The notes below the pieces were generated by a model. It ran no database searches. It was not told where the DNA came from and saw only the letters and a program-made list of their open reading frames with translations. 32,367 bases of DNA from a virus, in IMG/VR virus record IMGVR_UViG_3300032294_001559, positions 1-32,367 of that record, one strand, 5' to 3'. The position numbers were made by a program, and so were the translations under genes. Below are positions 1 through 8,088 of the stretch, piece by piece. How positions within the stretch are numbered: the stretch's first letter is position 1; every line of letters begins with the position of its first letter.

Positions 1-360
1 GGTCTTAAGTATGCCGCTTCTACTATCATTTATCTCAGTAAGAAAAAGGAAAAGGATGGAACAGAAGTCATTGGAAACATTATCAAGGCAAAGACTGCTA
101 AGTCGCGTTTGAGTAAAGAAAATCAGAGCGTTGATGTTCGTTTGTTCTATGATGAGAGAGGACTTGACCGTTACTATGGTCTTCTTGAACTTGGTGAAGA
201 AGCGGGAATGTGGAAGAATGTTGCTGGACGTTATGAGATAAACGGAAAGAAACTTTATGCCAAGGAGATTCTAAAAAACCCAGAACAATATTTTACCGAA
301 GAAGTAATGCAGCAACTTGATGCTGCCGCGAAACAACAATTCTCTTATGGAACGAATTGA
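1..360 (+). CDS. uvsX: UvsX RecA-like recombinase, C-terminal part
   Basis: The reading frame is open from base 1, so the gene starts upstream of the window; about 119 C-terminal residues are present. The segment E-K-D-G-T-E-V-I-G followed by K-A-K-T-A-K-S-R and R-Y-Y-G-L-L-E-L matches the C-terminal part of T4-type UvsX, the phage RecA homologue that pairs DNA strands in recombination-dependent replication. The Walker A region lies outside the window. The stop at 358-360 overlaps the start of the gp41 gene by 14 bases, which fits a co-transcribed replication operon. Assignment rests on these motifs and on the neighbouring gp41 gene. Confidence 0.9.
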   Translation, partial: GLKYAASTIIYLSKKKEKDGTEVIGNIIKAKTAKSRLSKENQSVDVRLFYDERGLDRYYGLLELGEEAGMWKNVAGRYEINGKKLYAKEILKNPEQYFTEEVMQQLDAAAKQQFSYGTN

Positions 361-1726
361 GACAACTATTCTCAGAAATCTAGTATTCAATGAAAATTAT
401 TCACGAAAGGTAATTCCTTTTATACAACCAAATTATTTTGAACAAAGAACTGAAAAAATAATCTTTCAAGAAATAGTAAATTTTATTGTCAAGTATGGTT
501 CTGCTATTACTATTGAAGCACTCAATATTGAAGTAGAAAATCGTACTGATCTTTCTGATATTGAAATTAAAGAGATTCGTGAAATTGCAAAATCTCTAAA
601 TAATTTTCCTGTTGATGGGCAATGGTTGTTGGATACTACTGAGAAGTGGTGCCGTGATCGCGCTATATATCTGGCACTTATGGAATCAATCCATATTGCA
701 GATGGTGAAGATGAAAAAAAGAACAGGGATGCAATTCCGTCAATTTTATCTAATGCCCTAGCAGTATCTTTTGATAACCATATTGGACATGATTATCTTC
801 AAGATTATGAGGAACGCTATGAGTCATATCATAGGAAAGAAAACCGTATTCCTTTTGATATCGAATACTTTAATAAAATTACAAAAGGTGGTCTTCCTAA
901 TAAGACTCTTAACATCGCTCTTGCTGGCACAGGTGTTGGTAAGTCTCTTTTCATGTGTCATATGGCTAGCGCCTGTGTGCTTGACGGACGTAATGTACTT
1001 TACATTACAATGGAGATGGCAGAGGAGAAAATTGCTGAACGTATTGATGCAAACCTTCTTAACGTCCCGATTCAACAACTGGTAGATCTACCTAGACAGA
1101 TGTTTGAAACTAAGGTTACAAATATCTCAAAGAAGACACAAGGAACTTTAATTATCAAAGAGTATCCAACTGCTTCTGCTCATTCGGGACATTTCAAGGC
1201 ACTTCTCAATGAACTTGCTCTCAAGAAGTCATTTAGACCTGATATTATTTTCATTGATTATCTTAATATTTGTGCTTCCAGCAGGTATAAGTCAAACCTT
1301 TCCGTCAATTCATATTCATATATTAAAGCAATTGCTGAGGAACTTCGTGGACTTGCCGTTGAGTTTAATGTTCCTATTGTGAGTGCTACTCAAACTACTC
1401 GTAGTGGTTATGGTAATTCTGATGTGGAATTAACTGACACTAGTGAGTCCTTTGGTCTTCCTGCTACTGCTGATCTTATGTTTGCCCTTATTAGTACTGA
1501 AGAGTTGGAGGGGTTGGGACAGATTATGGTGAAGCAGTTGAAGAATCGATATAATGATCCCACTATCTACAAGCGTTTCATTGTGGGTATTGACCGTGCT
1601 AAAATGAGACTGTACGATTGTGAGCAGTCTGCACAAAAAGATATACTTGACTCTGGAAACGAAGACGAGTATAATGATTACGAAGACAAGAAACCCAAAA
1701 AGTCATTTGAAGGATTTAAATTTTAA
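347..1726 (+). CDS. gp41: Replicative DNA helicase, T4 gp41 (DnaB type)
   Basis: The protein has 459 residues. It should unwind DNA 5' to 3' at the phage fork as a hexamer and partner the gp61 primase encoded at 8662. A Walker A loop A-G-T-G-V-G-K-S lies near residues 192-200 and a Walker B strand D-I-I-F-I-D-Y near 297-304, both as in RecA/DnaB-fold helicases. The N-terminus ([14 protein letters not shown]) resembles the DnaB-like N-domain. I chose the ATG at 347 over an in-frame start at 317 because the protein then begins like other gp41 proteins and overlaps uvsX by only 14 bases. The acidic, lysine-rich tail is usual for the family. The stop overlaps the next ATG (TAATG). Confidence 0.93.
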   Translation: MERIETTILRNLVFNENYSRKVIPFIQPNYFEQRTEKIIFQEIVNFIVKYGSAITIEALNIEVENRTDLSDIEIKEIREIAKSLNNFPVDGQWLLDTTEKWCRDRAIYLALMESIHIADGEDEKKNRDAIPSILSNALAVSFDNHIGHDYLQDYEERYESYHRKENRIPFDIEYFNKITKGGLPNKTLNIALAGTGVGKSLFMCHMASACVLDGRNVLYITMEMAEEKIAERIDANLLNVPIQQLVDLPRQMFETKVTNISKKTQGTLIIKEYPTASAHSGHFKALLNELALKKSFRPDIIFIDYLNICASSRYKSNLSVNSYSYIKAIAEELRGLAVEFNVPIVSATQTTRSGYGNSDVELTDTSESFGLPATADLMFALISTEELEGLGQIMVKQLKNRYNDPTIYKRFIVGIDRAKMRLYDCEQSAQKDILDSGNEDEYNDYEDKKPKKSFEGFKF

Positions 1727-2142
1727 TGGAAACCGCTAAACACGTTAATTTTGATAAGTATGCTGAGTTTGTCGATGCCGTAACTTCTGATGCATCGAAG
1801 GACTTTCTTGCCCTCTCCGATCGTCTAGTTGCTCTGGATGAAAAGGGTGCTAATATTGAACGACTCCTAACTGCTTCTGTTGGTATCAATGCAGAAGGTG
1901 GTGAGTTTATGGAAATCGTCAAGAAGATGATCTTTCAAGGTAAACCTTATAATGAGGACAACCGTGAGCACCTGATTATTGAACTGGGTGATATTATGTG
2001 GTATGTTGCTCAGGCTTGTATGGCACTGGATACTACACTTGATGATGTAGTTGCTCGCAACGTTCAGAAACTTCTGAAGCGTTATCCTGAGGGTGCTTTT
2101 GATGTCTATTTCTCCGAAAACCGTGCTGCTGACGACCGATGA
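1726..2142 (+). CDS. MazG-like all-alpha NTP pyrophosphohydrolase
   Basis: This 138-residue protein has the metal-binding signature of all-alpha NTP pyrophosphohydrolases: E-x-x-E (in E-G-G-E-F-M-E) followed about 26 residues later by E-x-x-D (E-L-G-D-I-M-W-Y), then a conserved Asn in A-R-N-V-Q-K-L. Such enzymes split NTPs or dNTPs to the monophosphate and pyrophosphate. In a phage, next to helicase and reductase genes, it could sanitise or rebalance nucleotide pools or lower alarmone levels; the substrate cannot be read from sequence. Its start overlaps the gp41 stop and its end overlaps the next gene by four bases (ATGA), so translation is probably coupled. Confidence 0.8.
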   Translation: METAKHVNFDKYAEFVDAVTSDASKDFLALSDRLVALDEKGANIERLLTASVGINAEGGEFMEIVKKMIFQGKPYNEDNREHLIIELGDIMWYVAQACMALDTTLDDVVARNVQKLLKRYPEGAFDVYFSENRAADDR

Positions 2143-2324
2143 GTAAAGAAAAGAAAGTAACAATCAAGATGGATGCTCGTTCTGCAGCAGCAGTTCGTCA
2201 AGTTCTATTCGAATCCCAAGTAGGATATACTTATGATGAAGGAAGTGTTCCTCCTCGTATCTCTGATATCAGAACTGTGATTCGAGATATTGATGATAAT
2301 CTTGCTTCTGTTCTAGGAGTCTAA
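2139..2324 (+). CDS. Small conserved phage protein of unknown function
   Basis: This 61-residue protein starts with an ATGA overlap on the previous gene. It has a basic start (K-E-K-K-V-T-I-K) and an acidic amphipathic C-terminal half with D-I-R-T-V-I-R-D-I-D-D-N. I see no catalytic motif, membrane segment or cysteine. It is the last gene of the uvsX-gp41 run; a hairpin terminator begins seven bases after its stop. The function is unknown. Confidence 0.75.
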   Translation: MSKEKKVTIKMDARSAAAVRQVLFESQVGYTYDEGSVPPRISDIRTVIRDIDDNLASVLGV

Positions 2325-2330
2325 ATATTT

Positions 2331-2349
2331 GACCCCTTTGGGGTCTTTT
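2331..2349 (+). terminator. Rho-independent terminator after the uvsX-gp41 operon
   Basis: Stem GACCCC (2331-2336) and GGGGTC (2340-2345) are separated by a three-base TTT loop and followed by TTTT at 2346-2349. The T-tract abuts the first base of tRNA-Ala, so the tRNA pair either depends on read-through or on a promoter overlapping this segment. Confidence 0.8.
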
Positions 2350-2422
2350 GGGGATATAACTCAGTTGGTAGAGTGCGACCTTTGCAAGGTTGAAGTCAGG
2401 AGTTCGAGTCTCCTTATCTCCA
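2350..2422 (+). tRNA. tRNA-Ala (anticodon TGC)
   Basis: The acceptor strands GGGGATA (2350-2356) and TATCTCC (2415-2421) pair with one G-T at position 3-70, the known identity element for alanine. Discriminator A is at 2422 and no CCA is encoded. The anticodon loop TTTGCAA gives TGC, and the T loop TTCGAGT is canonical. It reads GCA codons, which are frequent in this AT-rich phage. Confidence 0.95.
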
Positions 2423-2427
2423 CTTAT

Positions 2428-2500
2428 GCCCGTGTACTCCAACGGTAGAGAGGGTGGACTTAGAATCCATACAGTGGAAGTTCAAATCTTCTCACGGGCA
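2428..2500 (+). tRNA. tRNA-Leu (anticodon TAG), short variable loop
   Basis: Acceptor strands GCCCGTG and CACGGGC pair fully, with discriminator A at 2500. The anticodon arm GTGGA-CTTAGAA-TCCAT gives TAG, reading CTA. The T arm GGAAG-TTCAAAT-CTTCT folds with one wobble. The variable region is only about five bases, whereas bacterial leucine tRNAs normally carry a long type II variable arm. No CCA is encoded. Confidence 0.9.
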
Positions 2501-2507
2501 CTAAATA
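2501..2507 (+). promoter_or_regulatory. T4-type late promoter (CTAAATA)
   Basis: CTAAATA lies ten bases upstream of the ATG at 2517, directly after tRNA-Leu. The same heptamer or its NATAAATA form precedes many genes in the window. The spacing is short for a leader, so the transcript would begin close to the start codon. Confidence 0.5.
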
Positions 2508-2516
2508 TTTTAAAAA

Positions 2517-3779
2517 ATGGCAAGTTCAAGTTACGGAGTTGATAATTGGAATAGAAATTGGAAAGGTAGTGATCACCAATCTACTGTGAAAAAGACTGTT
2601 AGCGTTTTCATTAAAAATGATAACGATGATTTTGAATCGGCGGGAGCATTATCACCAGGAACCGCAGTTACTTATATTGATTCATTAACTGAGAATCATT
2701 TGAGAGCAGCATTCAGAACTGCTGACGGCGAAGTTTATTATGGGAATGTAGATTATTTTGTTAAACCAAATTCTGCTCAGGCGCAGGCAATAAGATTGAC
2801 CCCATCGAGTTTCGGATTAGCAAATCAAACATTTTTTTCAAGTGTTGACTATTATAATAGTATAATTTCCGCATTAAATTCTAGAAATGATATTCCTGGC
2901 GAATTATTTGATTATCTTTATGAATTATTAGATTATGCCTATCAAGGTTATGGTAATTATAATGGTATAAAAATGGATAATTTTCCTTGGGGTCCATTGC
3001 AAAATTCTTTTGGAGAAGTGATTGGGGCACTAGCTTGTGCTAGAAACAGAGATGGTATATTGAGTGGAATAGTAAATACTGCTGGTTTGGGTGGAGCATC
3101 GATTTATATATCTCCTGAGAGTGGAGCGCTATATGATTATAAATTAATAGTTGGTAATGATGAATATTTGATATCTGCTAAGTCTGCAAGAGGTGTTTCT
3201 AACCAGGTTAAACCTCAATTCGTTATTCCTTATATTACAGAATATAATTTAACTTCAACGACTGAGTATAGAGTTCTTCAATCACTGGCAGATGAGAGGG
3301 GTAGAAAGTCCACCGTACACGGTCCTTTTTACACTTGGAGAATTATTCAAAGTAACAATGAGATAACTGATGCTTGTATTGCTGATATAAACGCAAATTA
3401 TACAAGTGGACCACAATCAAATAAAAAGATATCTGATCCTTCTATTTGGCAGAATTTTGTGAATATACATATTCCTTCTAAAAAAAGTAAATTAAATATA
3501 AAAAATGTTACCTATGGTGAAATTAGATATCAATGTGAACAATCTATTGAAAGTTGGTCAAAGAGTGGATCGCAAAATAGGGTCTTGAAAGAAATATTTG
3601 AAGTTTTTTTGAACAAATCTAGAATAATCTATGCTAAACTGAATTTGAACAAAACGACTGGAAGACCAACATTTACCGCCTCTGCTGGTGGTGGAACATC
3701 TTTGGTAAGAAACCTTTATTTAAGAACATCTAACTATGCAACAAGAACAGGCGATAGAATTGGTTTTCAGGTAAGTTAA
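2517..3779 (+). CDS. Unknown 420-aa protein, possibly a diverged PD-(D/E)xK nuclease
   Basis: I do not recognise this protein with certainty. Residues about 25-80 look like a small beta-barrel (S-P-G-T-A-V-T-Y-I ... V-Y-Y-G-N-V-D-Y-F-V-K-P), possibly SH3-like. The middle contains, in order, a helix with Glu167 (F-G-E-V-I-G-A-L), Asp207 at the start of a strand (Y-D-Y-K-L-I-V) and S-A-K at 220-222 ending the next strand. That order and spacing resemble PD-(D/E)xK nucleases, but the acidic residue of the ExK motif is replaced by Ser, so activity is uncertain. Base composition is clearly more AT-rich than in gp41 or nrdA. A late-type promoter lies just upstream, and the following gene starts one base after its stop. 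Confidence 0.7.
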   Translation: MASSSYGVDNWNRNWKGSDHQSTVKKTVSVFIKNDNDDFESAGALSPGTAVTYIDSLTENHLRAAFRTADGEVYYGNVDYFVKPNSAQAQAIRLTPSSFGLANQTFFSSVDYYNSIISALNSRNDIPGELFDYLYELLDYAYQGYGNYNGIKMDNFPWGPLQNSFGEVIGALACARNRDGILSGIVNTAGLGGASIYISPESGALYDYKLIVGNDEYLISAKSARGVSNQVKPQFVIPYITEYNLTSTTEYRVLQSLADERGRKSTVHGPFYTWRIIQSNNEITDACIADINANYTSGPQSNKKISDPSIWQNFVNIHIPSKKSKLNIKNVTYGEIRYQCEQSIESWSKSGSQNRVLKEIFEVFLNKSRIIYAKLNLNKTTGRPTFTASAGGGTSLVRNLYLRTSNYATRTGDRIGFQVS

Positions 3780-3992
3780 ATGAATAATCAACTCAAACCA
3801 TTAATTAAAAATTTCAAAGGTAAAGATTTTAAAGACTTTGCTTTATATGTTTACTCCACATTGCAGAAGGAAATTGATTTAAAGAAGAAAAACCAGGACA
3901 AAGATAAATATATAAAGATTAGACAAAGTGTCTTAAACTACATTATTGCAAACGAACGAGCAATATCAGTTGAACTTAATAAAAAAAAGTAA
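3780..3992 (+). CDS. Small basic protein of unknown function
   Basis: This 70-residue, lysine-rich, probably helical protein starts immediately after the preceding stop codon (TAAATG), so the two are likely translated together and may work together. It has no cysteines, membrane segment or recognised motif. If the 420-residue neighbour is a nuclease, this could be a partner subunit or an immunity-like protein, but that is speculation from gene order alone. Confidence 0.7.
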   Translation: MNNQLKPLIKNFKGKDFKDFALYVYSTLQKEIDLKKKNQDKDKYIKIRQSVLNYIIANERAISVELNKKK

Positions 3993-3995
3993 GTA

Positions 3996-5213
3996 ATGAA
4001 AAATTTTTTCCAGTTTTTAACCGAAACAACTGCTACCCAACAAGCAGCAAGACTTGGGTTGCAGGGAGATGGTCACGGCGGTTGGTATAAGGATGGAGAG
4101 TTTGTTGCAAAGACTGAAAAAGGTAGATTAAAATTTTACAATAAGCGTCAAGGAGTTGGTAAAGATCCTGCTCAGACAGAGACAGAAAAAAATATCTCAG
4201 ATCCAAATTTTGTAGATCCTGCATTACAGCAGCAGGCACCTGCACCTCAACCAGTTGCTCAGGAAGCACCACCTGTTAATTTCCTTCCTGTTGAAAAAAC
4301 AAAGGGAACTCTAACAGTTGCATTTGGTAGATTTAATCCTCCTCATTTGGGGCATCTTCAATTGATGGATACTGCTGCCGCATCAGCAGAACAAGAAGGT
4401 AGTGATTATATGATTGTTCCTTCTCGTAGACAGGATAAGAAAAAGAACCCACTTGATCCTGATACAAAAGTGTCACTTATGAGATCTATGTTTCCTCAAC
4501 ATAGTGAGAGGATTATGAATGATGCAAGCACTATAACTATTTTTGATGTTCTGAAAAAAGCACACAATGATGGATATACTAATGTGAGAATCGTTGGTGG
4601 TGCTGATACGGTAAATGAGTTTAATAAACTTGCCAACAATTATAATGGTAATCTTTATGCATTTGATAATATTGAAGTAGTTTCTGCTGGTGATCTTGAT
4701 CCAGATTCCGAAGGTGTGGAAGGTCTTTCTGCTTCAAGAATGAGACTTGCTGCTGCGGAGGGAGATTTTAAAACATTTCGTTTGGGAATGCCTCCGGAAA
4801 TGAGACCAAAAGATGCAAGAGCAGTTTTTGACATGGTTCGTGCTGCAATGGGTGTTCCTGATCAAGTTGCAGAAGTTTGGGAGATTGCTCCTAAGTTTGA
4901 TCAAAGAACTCTCCGTGAAAATTACGTTAGTGAAGCAATTTTTAAGGTTGGGCAATTGGTTGAGAATCTTAATACTGGTTTAATTGGAAGAATCATTCGC
5001 AGAGGAACAAATTATCTTATTTGTGTCACAGAAGATCATATTATGTTCAAGTCTTGGATTAAGGATGTAATGGAATCAAAACTTACAAATATAAGTGGTG
5101 TTCCTTCTGATCAAAGACTTGTTGGAACTGATGCTTATCGTGAATATGTTGAGACGATGGTTCCTGGACGTATTTGGGGAAGACAATTCATAAATAAGTA
5201 TAGAAAAAAGTAA
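3996..5213 (+). CDS. Cytidylyltransferase-like nucleotidyltransferase with capsid-targeting-like N-terminus
   Basis: The 405-residue protein has a nucleotidyltransferase core. G-R-F-N-P-P-H-L-G-H at about residues 111-120 is the nucleotide-binding HxGH motif, and G-L-S-A-S-R-M-R near 242-249 matches the S-x-S-x-x-R signature of the same fold (NMN adenylyltransferase, cytidylyltransferases). The substrate is not certain; NAD synthesis is one possibility. The first ten residues, M-K-N-F-F-Q-F-L-T-E, closely resemble the T4 internal-protein capsid-targeting peptide and end in L-x-E, the gp21 prohead-protease site. A linker rich in Gln, Ala and Pro (about 65-100) follows a Gly-His-Gly-Gly-Trp module. 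The C-terminus holds a small beta-rich domain and a basic tail. It may be packed in the head and enter the cell with the DNA. Confidence 0.85.
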   Translation: MKNFFQFLTETTATQQAARLGLQGDGHGGWYKDGEFVAKTEKGRLKFYNKRQGVGKDPAQTETEKNISDPNFVDPALQQQAPAPQPVAQEAPPVNFLPVEKTKGTLTVAFGRFNPPHLGHLQLMDTAAASAEQEGSDYMIVPSRRQDKKKNPLDPDTKVSLMRSMFPQHSERIMNDASTITIFDVLKKAHNDGYTNVRIVGGADTVNEFNKLANNYNGNLYAFDNIEVVSAGDLDPDSEGVEGLSASRMRLAAAEGDFKTFRLGMPPEMRPKDARAVFDMVRAAMGVPDQVAEVWEIAPKFDQRTLRENYVSEAIFKVGQLVENLNTGLIGRIIRRGTNYLICVTEDHIMFKSWIKDVMESKLTNISGVPSDQRLVGTDAYREYVETMVPGRIWGRQFINKYRKK

Positions 5214-5231
5214 GTAAACAATCTTTCTCCA

Positions 5232-6722
5232 ATGAGTAACAATATTTTTGAGGAACTTCCATCCAGAAAAGGTGGTAAAGCAAAACCTGGTGCTGATGCT
5301 GCTGCTGGTATTGAAAAGAAGGCAAGACAACTTGTTTATGACGCTCGTTATGAAACTAAAGAAATGCTGGTAGGTAAAGATCCAGCAACTCAGGAAAGAC
5401 TAATTCTTCAAAGAATTGCCAAATCAAATGCAATTCCTGCTGTAAAGTTAAGAGCAAGGCAAATGGTTTCTAAAAGAGCCGCTGTTGCAGAAGACTTTAT
5501 TCCTATGATGGAGGATGCTGCTGCAATTAATATTGCAAATGCAATGTTCAAAGTATTTGTTGAGGGTGTTGAGGAAGTTGTTCCTGATTACTTAGAGGAA
5601 CTCAATTCACTTGGAGATAAGAAGTATAAAATTAGAGTTACTGATACTAAAACTGGAAACTCTTATGTAAGATATGGAACTCGTGATAAGATCACTCAAC
5701 TAAGAGCAAAAGGTCTTAAAGTTGAATTGACTGAATATGGTGAACCAAGAGAAGGTGAAAGAAAGCGTGGGGAGGAAACTGCTCGTGCTACTGGTGGCGG
5801 CCGCCGTAGTGGTAAAAAACCAAAACTAGATCCAGTTGGTAAGGAAGATAGTGATCCAGATAATGATGGTAATCATAATGATCCAAATGACAAATACATT
5901 ATGAAGCGTCGTGCTGCAATTGGTAAGGCAATATCCATAAGAAACGAAGAGTTTCTTGCTGATGGAACCGAAAGTACAGAGGGGCAAGGTAAGAAACTAA
6001 ATCCAACCAAAGTTGACAATTATTCTTCTGGTGTTGTTAAAATTTCTCCAGAAGATGGGACTCAATCTGATACGAAGGGTCCAAAAGCAGTTTATGCACA
6101 TACAGAACTTGAAGGTGAATTGATTGCTGAAAAGGCGATGAGTAAATCGCAGCAGCGTTTTATGGGAATGGTTTATGCCCGTAAAAAGGGTGAGATGAAA
6201 AAAGGTGAGGCATCACCTGAGGTTGAAGCATCCGCTAAGGGTATGACTAAAAAAGAGGCAAAGAAGTTTGCTAAAACAAAGCATAAAGGTCTTCCTGAAA
6301 AAGTAAAGGAAGAAAAGGAATGTGATTATGATGAGAAGAAGGATACTCGTGGAGATTATACGAAAATTAATTTAATTAAAAATAAGTTGAGATCAATGGG
6401 TGCTAAAAATCCTATCGTAATGGTCGCTAATGAAAATGTTGAAAAGGGTCCAATTCTTCCTGGTGAAAAAGGTAAGAGAATTTATCCTAAGGGTCAAGAA
6501 CCAAAGGCAACTGGTGCAAAACTTCCCCCCCTTCAAAATGCTGGTTTTGAACCAACAGGTAATGTAATCTCTGAAAGAGAGTTTGATGAACCAGGTGAAG
6601 AGGATTGGAGACCAGATGTTCGTGCTCACAATAAAGCAGTAGGATATAACAAGTATAGAGGACCTCGTAAACCAAAACCAGAAAATCCTGGACCTGGATC
6701 ACAAGCTAAACCAGCAGATTGA
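5232..6722 (+). CDS. DUF3008-containing phage protein, possible head-associated protein
   Basis: This 496-residue, very charged, largely disordered-looking protein carries near residues 303-355 the DUF3008 signature S-K-S-Q-Q-R-F-M-G-M-V-Y-A, then K-G-M-T-K-K-E-A-K-K-F-A and T-K-H-K-G-L-P-E. DUF3008 has no established function. Residues 206-221 include D-S-D-P-D-N-D-G-N-H-N-D, which resembles a calcium-binding loop. The start M-S-N-N-I-F-E-E contains I-F-E, which fits the gp21 cleavage consensus, though it lacks the M-K-x-F pattern of the other candidates. It follows the nucleotidyltransferase by 18 bases and precedes small membrane proteins. A structural or head-internal role is inferred. 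Confidence 0.8.
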   Translation: MSNNIFEELPSRKGGKAKPGADAAAGIEKKARQLVYDARYETKEMLVGKDPATQERLILQRIAKSNAIPAVKLRARQMVSKRAAVAEDFIPMMEDAAAINIANAMFKVFVEGVEEVVPDYLEELNSLGDKKYKIRVTDTKTGNSYVRYGTRDKITQLRAKGLKVELTEYGEPREGERKRGEETARATGGGRRSGKKPKLDPVGKEDSDPDNDGNHNDPNDKYIMKRRAAIGKAISIRNEEFLADGTESTEGQGKKLNPTKVDNYSSGVVKISPEDGTQSDTKGPKAVYAHTELEGELIAEKAMSKSQQRFMGMVYARKKGEMKKGEASPEVEASAKGMTKKEAKKFAKTKHKGLPEKVKEEKECDYDEKKDTRGDYTKINLIKNKLRSMGAKNPIVMVANENVEKGPILPGEKGKRIYPKGQEPKATGAKLPPLQNAGFEPTGNVISEREFDEPGEEDWRPDVRAHNKAVGYNKYRGPRKPKPENPGPGSQAKPAD

Positions 6723-6728
6723 TAAATA
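6721..6728 (+). promoter_or_regulatory. T4-type late promoter (GATAAATA)
   Basis: GATAAATA begins inside the stop codon of the upstream gene and lies about 30 bases ahead of the 57-codon gene at 6759. Confidence 0.5.
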
Positions 6729-6758
6729 AGCCAGGACACTCTTCGCACGGAGGCCATT

Positions 6759-6932
6759 ATGGGCGCAGTAGTAGCAGTGGTAAAACCACTTCTGATTCAG
6801 ATTGCGACACACCCAGCAGTTAAAAATCTTGTTGTTGAACTTTTAACTAAGTATGTAAAATCCACTGATAATAGTATTGATGATGTGGTTCTTGAATTGG
6901 TTAAAGAGAAACTCTTTACACCACAAGCATGA
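6759..6932 (+). CDS. Small protein of unknown function, 57 aa
   Basis: The reading frame runs from ATG 6759 to TGA 6930-6932, preceded by a good ribosome-binding site (CGGAGG). The first half is hydrophobic (M-G-A-V-V-A-V-V-K-P-L-L-I-Q-I-A), and the second half is amphipathic with many Val, Leu and charged residues. The next gene starts four bases before its stop (ATGA). A membrane-associated role is possible, but no family is recognised. Confidence 0.7.
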   Translation: MGAVVAVVKPLLIQIATHPAVKNLVVELLTKYVKSTDNSIDDVVLELVKEKLFTPQA

Positions 6933-7093
6933 TTACTTGCTTTGTAACTAACTGGGGAGTAACCATTGTTCTTGGTCTATTACTAACTGCTTCCGAGTGG
7001 TTAGCAAAAACAAAAAGATTTGAGGAAAATGGATTACTTGATTTAACAACAAATTTTCTAAGATTAGTTTTACGTAAAGGAGGCCAAAAGTAA
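6929..7093 (+). CDS. Small membrane protein, 54 aa
   Basis: The gene overlaps the previous one by four bases. One transmembrane segment is likely at residues 9-24 (W-G-V-T-I-V-L-G-L-L-L-T-A-S), followed by a basic, soluble tail ending in R-K-G-G-Q-K. The pair 6759/6929 looks like a translationally coupled membrane unit. A holin or holin partner is conceivable but not supported by a specific motif. The stop codon lies in the loop of the downstream terminator. Confidence 0.7.
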   Translation: MITCFVTNWGVTIVLGLLLTASEWLAKTKRFEENGLLDLTTNFLRLVLRKGGQK

Positions 7094-7108
7094 AGGTCTC
7101 CTTTTTTT
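7079..7108 (+). terminator. Terminator overlapping the stop codon
   Basis: GGAGGCC (7079-7085) pairs with GGTCTCC (7095-7101) with one G-T, followed by seven Ts. The stop codon at 7091-7093 sits in the loop, and the last T of the tract is the first base of the late promoter TATAAATA. Confidence 0.8.
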
Positions 7109-7115
7109 ATAAATA
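7108..7115 (+). promoter_or_regulatory. T4 consensus late promoter TATAAATA
   Basis: This is an exact match to the T4 late promoter box, 31 bases upstream of the ATG at 7147 and fused to the terminator T-tract. It should be read by host RNA polymerase with the phage gp55-type sigma, whose gene is not in this window. Confidence 0.75.
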
Positions 7116-7146
7116 TCAATATAAAAGAATTATAGGGTAAGGAAAC

Positions 7147-7707
7147 ATGTCTCTTTGGGGCAATAAAGATTTAGTTGGACAGGCTGGAACCGTTCAAATC
7201 AACCTTTCAACAGAAGTTATCACTGGTACTGGAACTACTTTTGCTACTACTGGATTTACTGTAAGTGAAGGTGATGTTATTGTAGTTGGTGCTGGCGCAA
7301 CCTATGGTCACGCAGTTATCTCATCTGTAACAAGTAACACTATTGCATCGATCGCAACAACTCAATATTTGATTCCTCACCCAACAACTGGAATCATCAC
7401 AGCAGCATCTTATTTCATTACACAAAGACCTATCTATTCAATTGAAGATTCTGTTTATAAAGCACCTGATGCAAAATCAAACAGATATTCTTCAGTCTTT
7501 GGTGTAGATACGGCTGAGGCGACAGTTGCTGGTGTAACAACTGTTAGCGGTAAAGCAGCGGCATATAAAGTTGCTCACGCTGGTTGGGTTGGAGTTACTA
7601 CATATACTGATATGCATGGTAACTTCAGAGTTAAGTCTGAAACGTTAGTTGCTGGAAGTATGATAACTGGTGACGCCGTTGATGATACCAGATTCCCAGA
7701 CGCCTGA
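7147..7707 (+). CDS. Probable virion structural protein
   Basis: The 186-residue protein is rich in Thr, Ser, Val and Gly with alternating beta-strand patterns. It starts M-S-L-W-G-N-K-D and ends with A-H-A-G-W-V, a segment resembling F-R-V-K-S-E-T-L-V-A and the tail D-D-T-R-F-P-D-A. I recall this layout from a family widespread in marine T4-like phages and usually annotated as structural or unknown. A consensus late promoter directly upstream supports expression with virion genes. No enzyme motif is present. It may decorate the head or tail; which is not decidable here. Confidence 0.75.
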   Translation: MSLWGNKDLVGQAGTVQINLSTEVITGTGTTFATTGFTVSEGDVIVVGAGATYGHAVISSVTSNTIASIATTQYLIPHPTTGIITAASYFITQRPIYSIEDSVYKAPDAKSNRYSSVFGVDTAEATVAGVTTVSGKAAAYKVAHAGWVGVTTYTDMHGNFRVKSETLVAGSMITGDAVDDTRFPDA

Positions 7708-7716
7708 TAATATGGT

Positions 7717-8088
7717 ATGAGATTTGACGAGTTGAATGAGGGCAACTATTTGCTCTTTGCTATAAAATTCTACAATAACCCTCAGGCAGTCACCAGAGAT
7801 GATTTTGAGGCGGATTTGAAACGTATTCGTTATATTAAAAGATTGCTGAAAAGATATAAAAATACTGGTGAGTTGAAGGTTCATTTAATATTAAATCATC
7901 TTATCATCTTGTTTAATGTATTTGATGATGCGACAGTTCCTCTGCTTTTTTATCATCTAGAACAAGATCTTTGGCCAGCAATTAAAAGTTTTTTAGTTTT
8001 TCTGAATCGTATTCCAGAATATCCTAGAACTAGAATTAATGAAATTGATTTAGATGATAATTGTTTAAAACAACTGCAAACAATCTAA
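7717..8088 (+). CDS. Conserved phage protein of unknown function (DUF7207-like)
   Basis: This 123-residue, mostly helical protein starts M-R-F-D-E-L-N-E-G-N-Y-L-L-F-A-I-K and contains R-Y-I-K-R-L-L-K-R-Y-K followed by L-I-L-N-H-L-I-I-L-F-N-V-F. The pattern matches a small protein common in marine myoviruses that I associate with DUF7207; its function is not established. It lies ten bases after the probable virion gene and overlaps the next start by one base (TAATG), so it is part of a late operon with 7147-8649. Confidence 0.75.
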   Translation: MRFDELNEGNYLLFAIKFYNNPQAVTRDDFEADLKRIRYIKRLLKRYKNTGELKVHLILNHLIILFNVFDDATVPLLFYHLEQDLWPAIKSFLVFLNRIPEYPRTRINEIDLDDNCLKQLQTI

